Source of the DNA: an uncultured Eubacterium sp.
GTDB taxonomy: Bacteria; Bacillota; Clostridia; Lachnospirales; Lachnospiraceae
DNA length: 7,117 bases
Direction of reading: 5' to 3'
Assembly (NCBI GenBank): GCA_910584345.1
Contig: CAJTZX010000006.1
Location: 1-7,117, forward strand
Shown here: in pieces, positions 6,446-7,117 of the stretch
How positions within the stretch are numbered: position 1 is the first letter of the stretch
How the letters are laid out: each line of letters begins with the position of its first letter
Notes under the pieces: model-generated
Seen by the model: only the letters and a program-made list of their open reading frames with translations
Told to the model about the DNA's origin: nothing
The model's database searches: none
Position numbers and translations under genes: made by a program

Positions 6446-7117
6446 TTACAGACATTCTATGTATAAGGGTTCTAATATAACCTGTTTTTTAGGAAATATT
6501 TTATGTTCATTGTTAATATGTTTGGATTTTTGTTCTGTAACAGGCTTTGCATTTTCACGGTCTTCATCCAGGCCTGTTTCTTCTGAAAGTATTTCTTCTG
6601 TAAGTATCTCTTCTGTAAGTATTTCTTCCGAAAGTATTTCTTCTGGAAGTTCTTCTTTCGAAAATATTTCTTCTGTAAATTCTTCTTCTGTAAGTATTTC
6701 TCCTGTAAGTATTTCTTCTGGAAGTTCTTCTTTTGAAAACTCTTCCTGTGAAAATTGATATTCCTCTTCATCCACAATGCCGGCATTCAATTCTTCTATG
6801 TAACGATCACAAATATCATAAGCAGTAGCCAGGCTGTCATCCACAGGTTCTAAACATGAAATTTTTTCGGGCTCTTCTTCACCCGCTGCTGGTTCTTCCA
6901 ATAGTTCTATTCCCGGCTCTTCTTCACCCATTACTGGTTCTTCCAATATTTCTGTTACCGGCTCTTCTTTCTCTGTTTCTTTCAATGTTTCCGCTACCGG
7001 CTCTTTTTCCTCACTATCTGCTGCTTCTAATGTTTCCGCTACCGGCTCTTTTTTCTCACTATCTGCTTCTAATGTTTCCGCTACCGGCTCTTTTTTCTCA
7101 CTATCTGCTTCTAATGT
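6446..7117 (-). CDS. Glu-rich tandem-repeat protein, 5'-partial (C-terminal 223 residues)
   Basis: I do not recognise a family. The frame is open from the right edge to a TAA at 6446-6448, so the start lies outside the window; the TTG at 6985 is only an internal leucine. Three parts are visible. First come degenerate 13-15-residue units with the core EPVAE or EEPxxxE (7117 to about 6860). Next is a short non-repetitive segment containing SLATAYDICDRYIEEL, which looks helical (about 6840-6770). Last is an array of eleven acidic pentapeptides (6745-6581) and a basic tail, NNEHKIFPKKQVILEPLYIECL in outline, ending at the stop. The composition is dominated by Glu, with no membrane segment and almost no aromatic residues in the repeats, so much of it is probably disordered or a long charged helix. 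The stop lies 15 bp before the ATPase start and in the same frame, which suggests cotranscription. Any role as a linker, scaffold or decoy is a guess. Confidence 0.75.
   Translation of the reverse strand, partial: TLEADSEKKEPVAETLEADSEKKEPVAETLEAADSEEKEPVAETLKETEKEEPVTEILEEPVMGEEEPGIELLEEPAAGEEEPEKISCLEPVDDSLATAYDICDRYIEELNAGIVDEEEYQFSQEEFSKEELPEEILTGEILTEEEFTEEIFSKEELPEEILSEEILTEEILTEEILSEETGLDEDRENAKPVTEQKSKHINNEHKIFPKKQVILEPLYIECL
6581..6745 (-). repeat. 15-bp tandem coding repeat, acidic pentapeptides
   Basis: Eleven consecutive 15-bp units encode pentapeptides of the form E-E/I-x-x-x: EEFSK, EELPE, EILTG, EILTE, EEFTE, EIFSK, EELPE, EILSE, EILTE, EILTE, EILSE. A higher-order period is visible: the block FSK-EELPE-EILxx-EILTE occurs twice, 30 residues (90 bp) apart. 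The units have no spacers between them and keep the reading frame, so this is a protein-level repeat and not a CRISPR array. Confidence 0.9.
6989..7117 (-). repeat. 42-bp tandem coding repeat, 14-residue units
   Basis: Three tandem units encode the pattern TLEADSEKKEPVAE. The units at 7076-7117 and 7034-7075 are identical in all 42 bases. The third (6989-7033) is 45 bp, differing by one inserted GCA-type codon and one base change. Diverged units of 13-15 residues follow to about 6860, with cores EKEEPVTE, GEEEPGIE and GEEEPEKI. The array continues past the right edge. Exact identity of adjacent units indicates recent duplication or active homogenisation. Confidence 0.9.

Noticed and set aside
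6581..6745. CRISPR-like appearance of regularly spaced 15-bp repeats
   Set aside because: Units are directly adjacent with no unique spacers, and the period keeps codon phase; it is a coding repeat.
6441..6786. Ser-rich plus-strand frame and Lys/Gln-rich minus-strand frame
   Set aside because: Both arise from reading the 15-bp repeat in other frames; low complexity keeps all frames open. The Glu-rich frame is favoured because it extends unbroken through both repeat arrays to the window edge.
6446..6985. 179-residue gene starting at TTG 6985
   Set aside because: The same frame is open and repetitive right through to the window edge, so this TTG is an internal leucine codon.

Overview
The window looks like a piece of a Firmicutes (Clostridia, probably Lachnospiraceae-like) accessory region. 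The basis is moderate-to-low GC, a BspA-type leucine-rich repeat protein, a TIR domain of the type common in gut clostridia, and one strong GGAGG ribosome-binding site. The organism assignment is an inference. All supported genes lie on the minus strand, so the locus reads from position 7117 down to 1. The plus-strand frames are antisense shadows.

Layout in transcription order: (1) 7117-6446, the 3' part of an extremely Glu-rich, tandem-repeat protein that enters from the right edge. (2) 6430-3236, a 1064-residue protein with a long helical N-terminal region, an alpha/beta domain and a P-loop ATPase. (3) 3260-2373, a winged-helix-like segment plus an alpha/beta segment that reads as the displaced C-terminal part of the ATPase. 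(4) 2409-1933, a TIR domain with the probable catalytic glutamate. (5) 1846-1, a BspA-like (LRR_5-type) protein without a signal peptide, in three frame segments, running off the left edge.

Reading continuity is the main puzzle. Segments 2, 3 and 4 are each joined by a -1 step in frame, the first exactly at a run of seven A. Restoring both steps gives one protein of 1499 residues: helical sensor/scaffold, ATPase, winged helix, alpha/beta, TIR. The BspA-like gene needs a +1 step near 1440-1452 and a -1 step at a second A7 run (1198-1204), after which it stays open to the window edge. The acidic protein and the ATPase share one frame, separated by one TAA codon and five sense codons. Sequencing or assembly error, genuine decay, or slippage could explain the frame steps. 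Sequence alone does not decide.

Working together (inference): a P-loop ATPase with a C-terminal TIR effector followed by a cytosolic LRR protein has the parts of an NLR-like immune device (sensor repeats, nucleotide switch, NAD-cleaving TIR). An anti-phage or other conflict system is the leading hypothesis. No mobile element, tRNA, rRNA or CRISPR array was seen.
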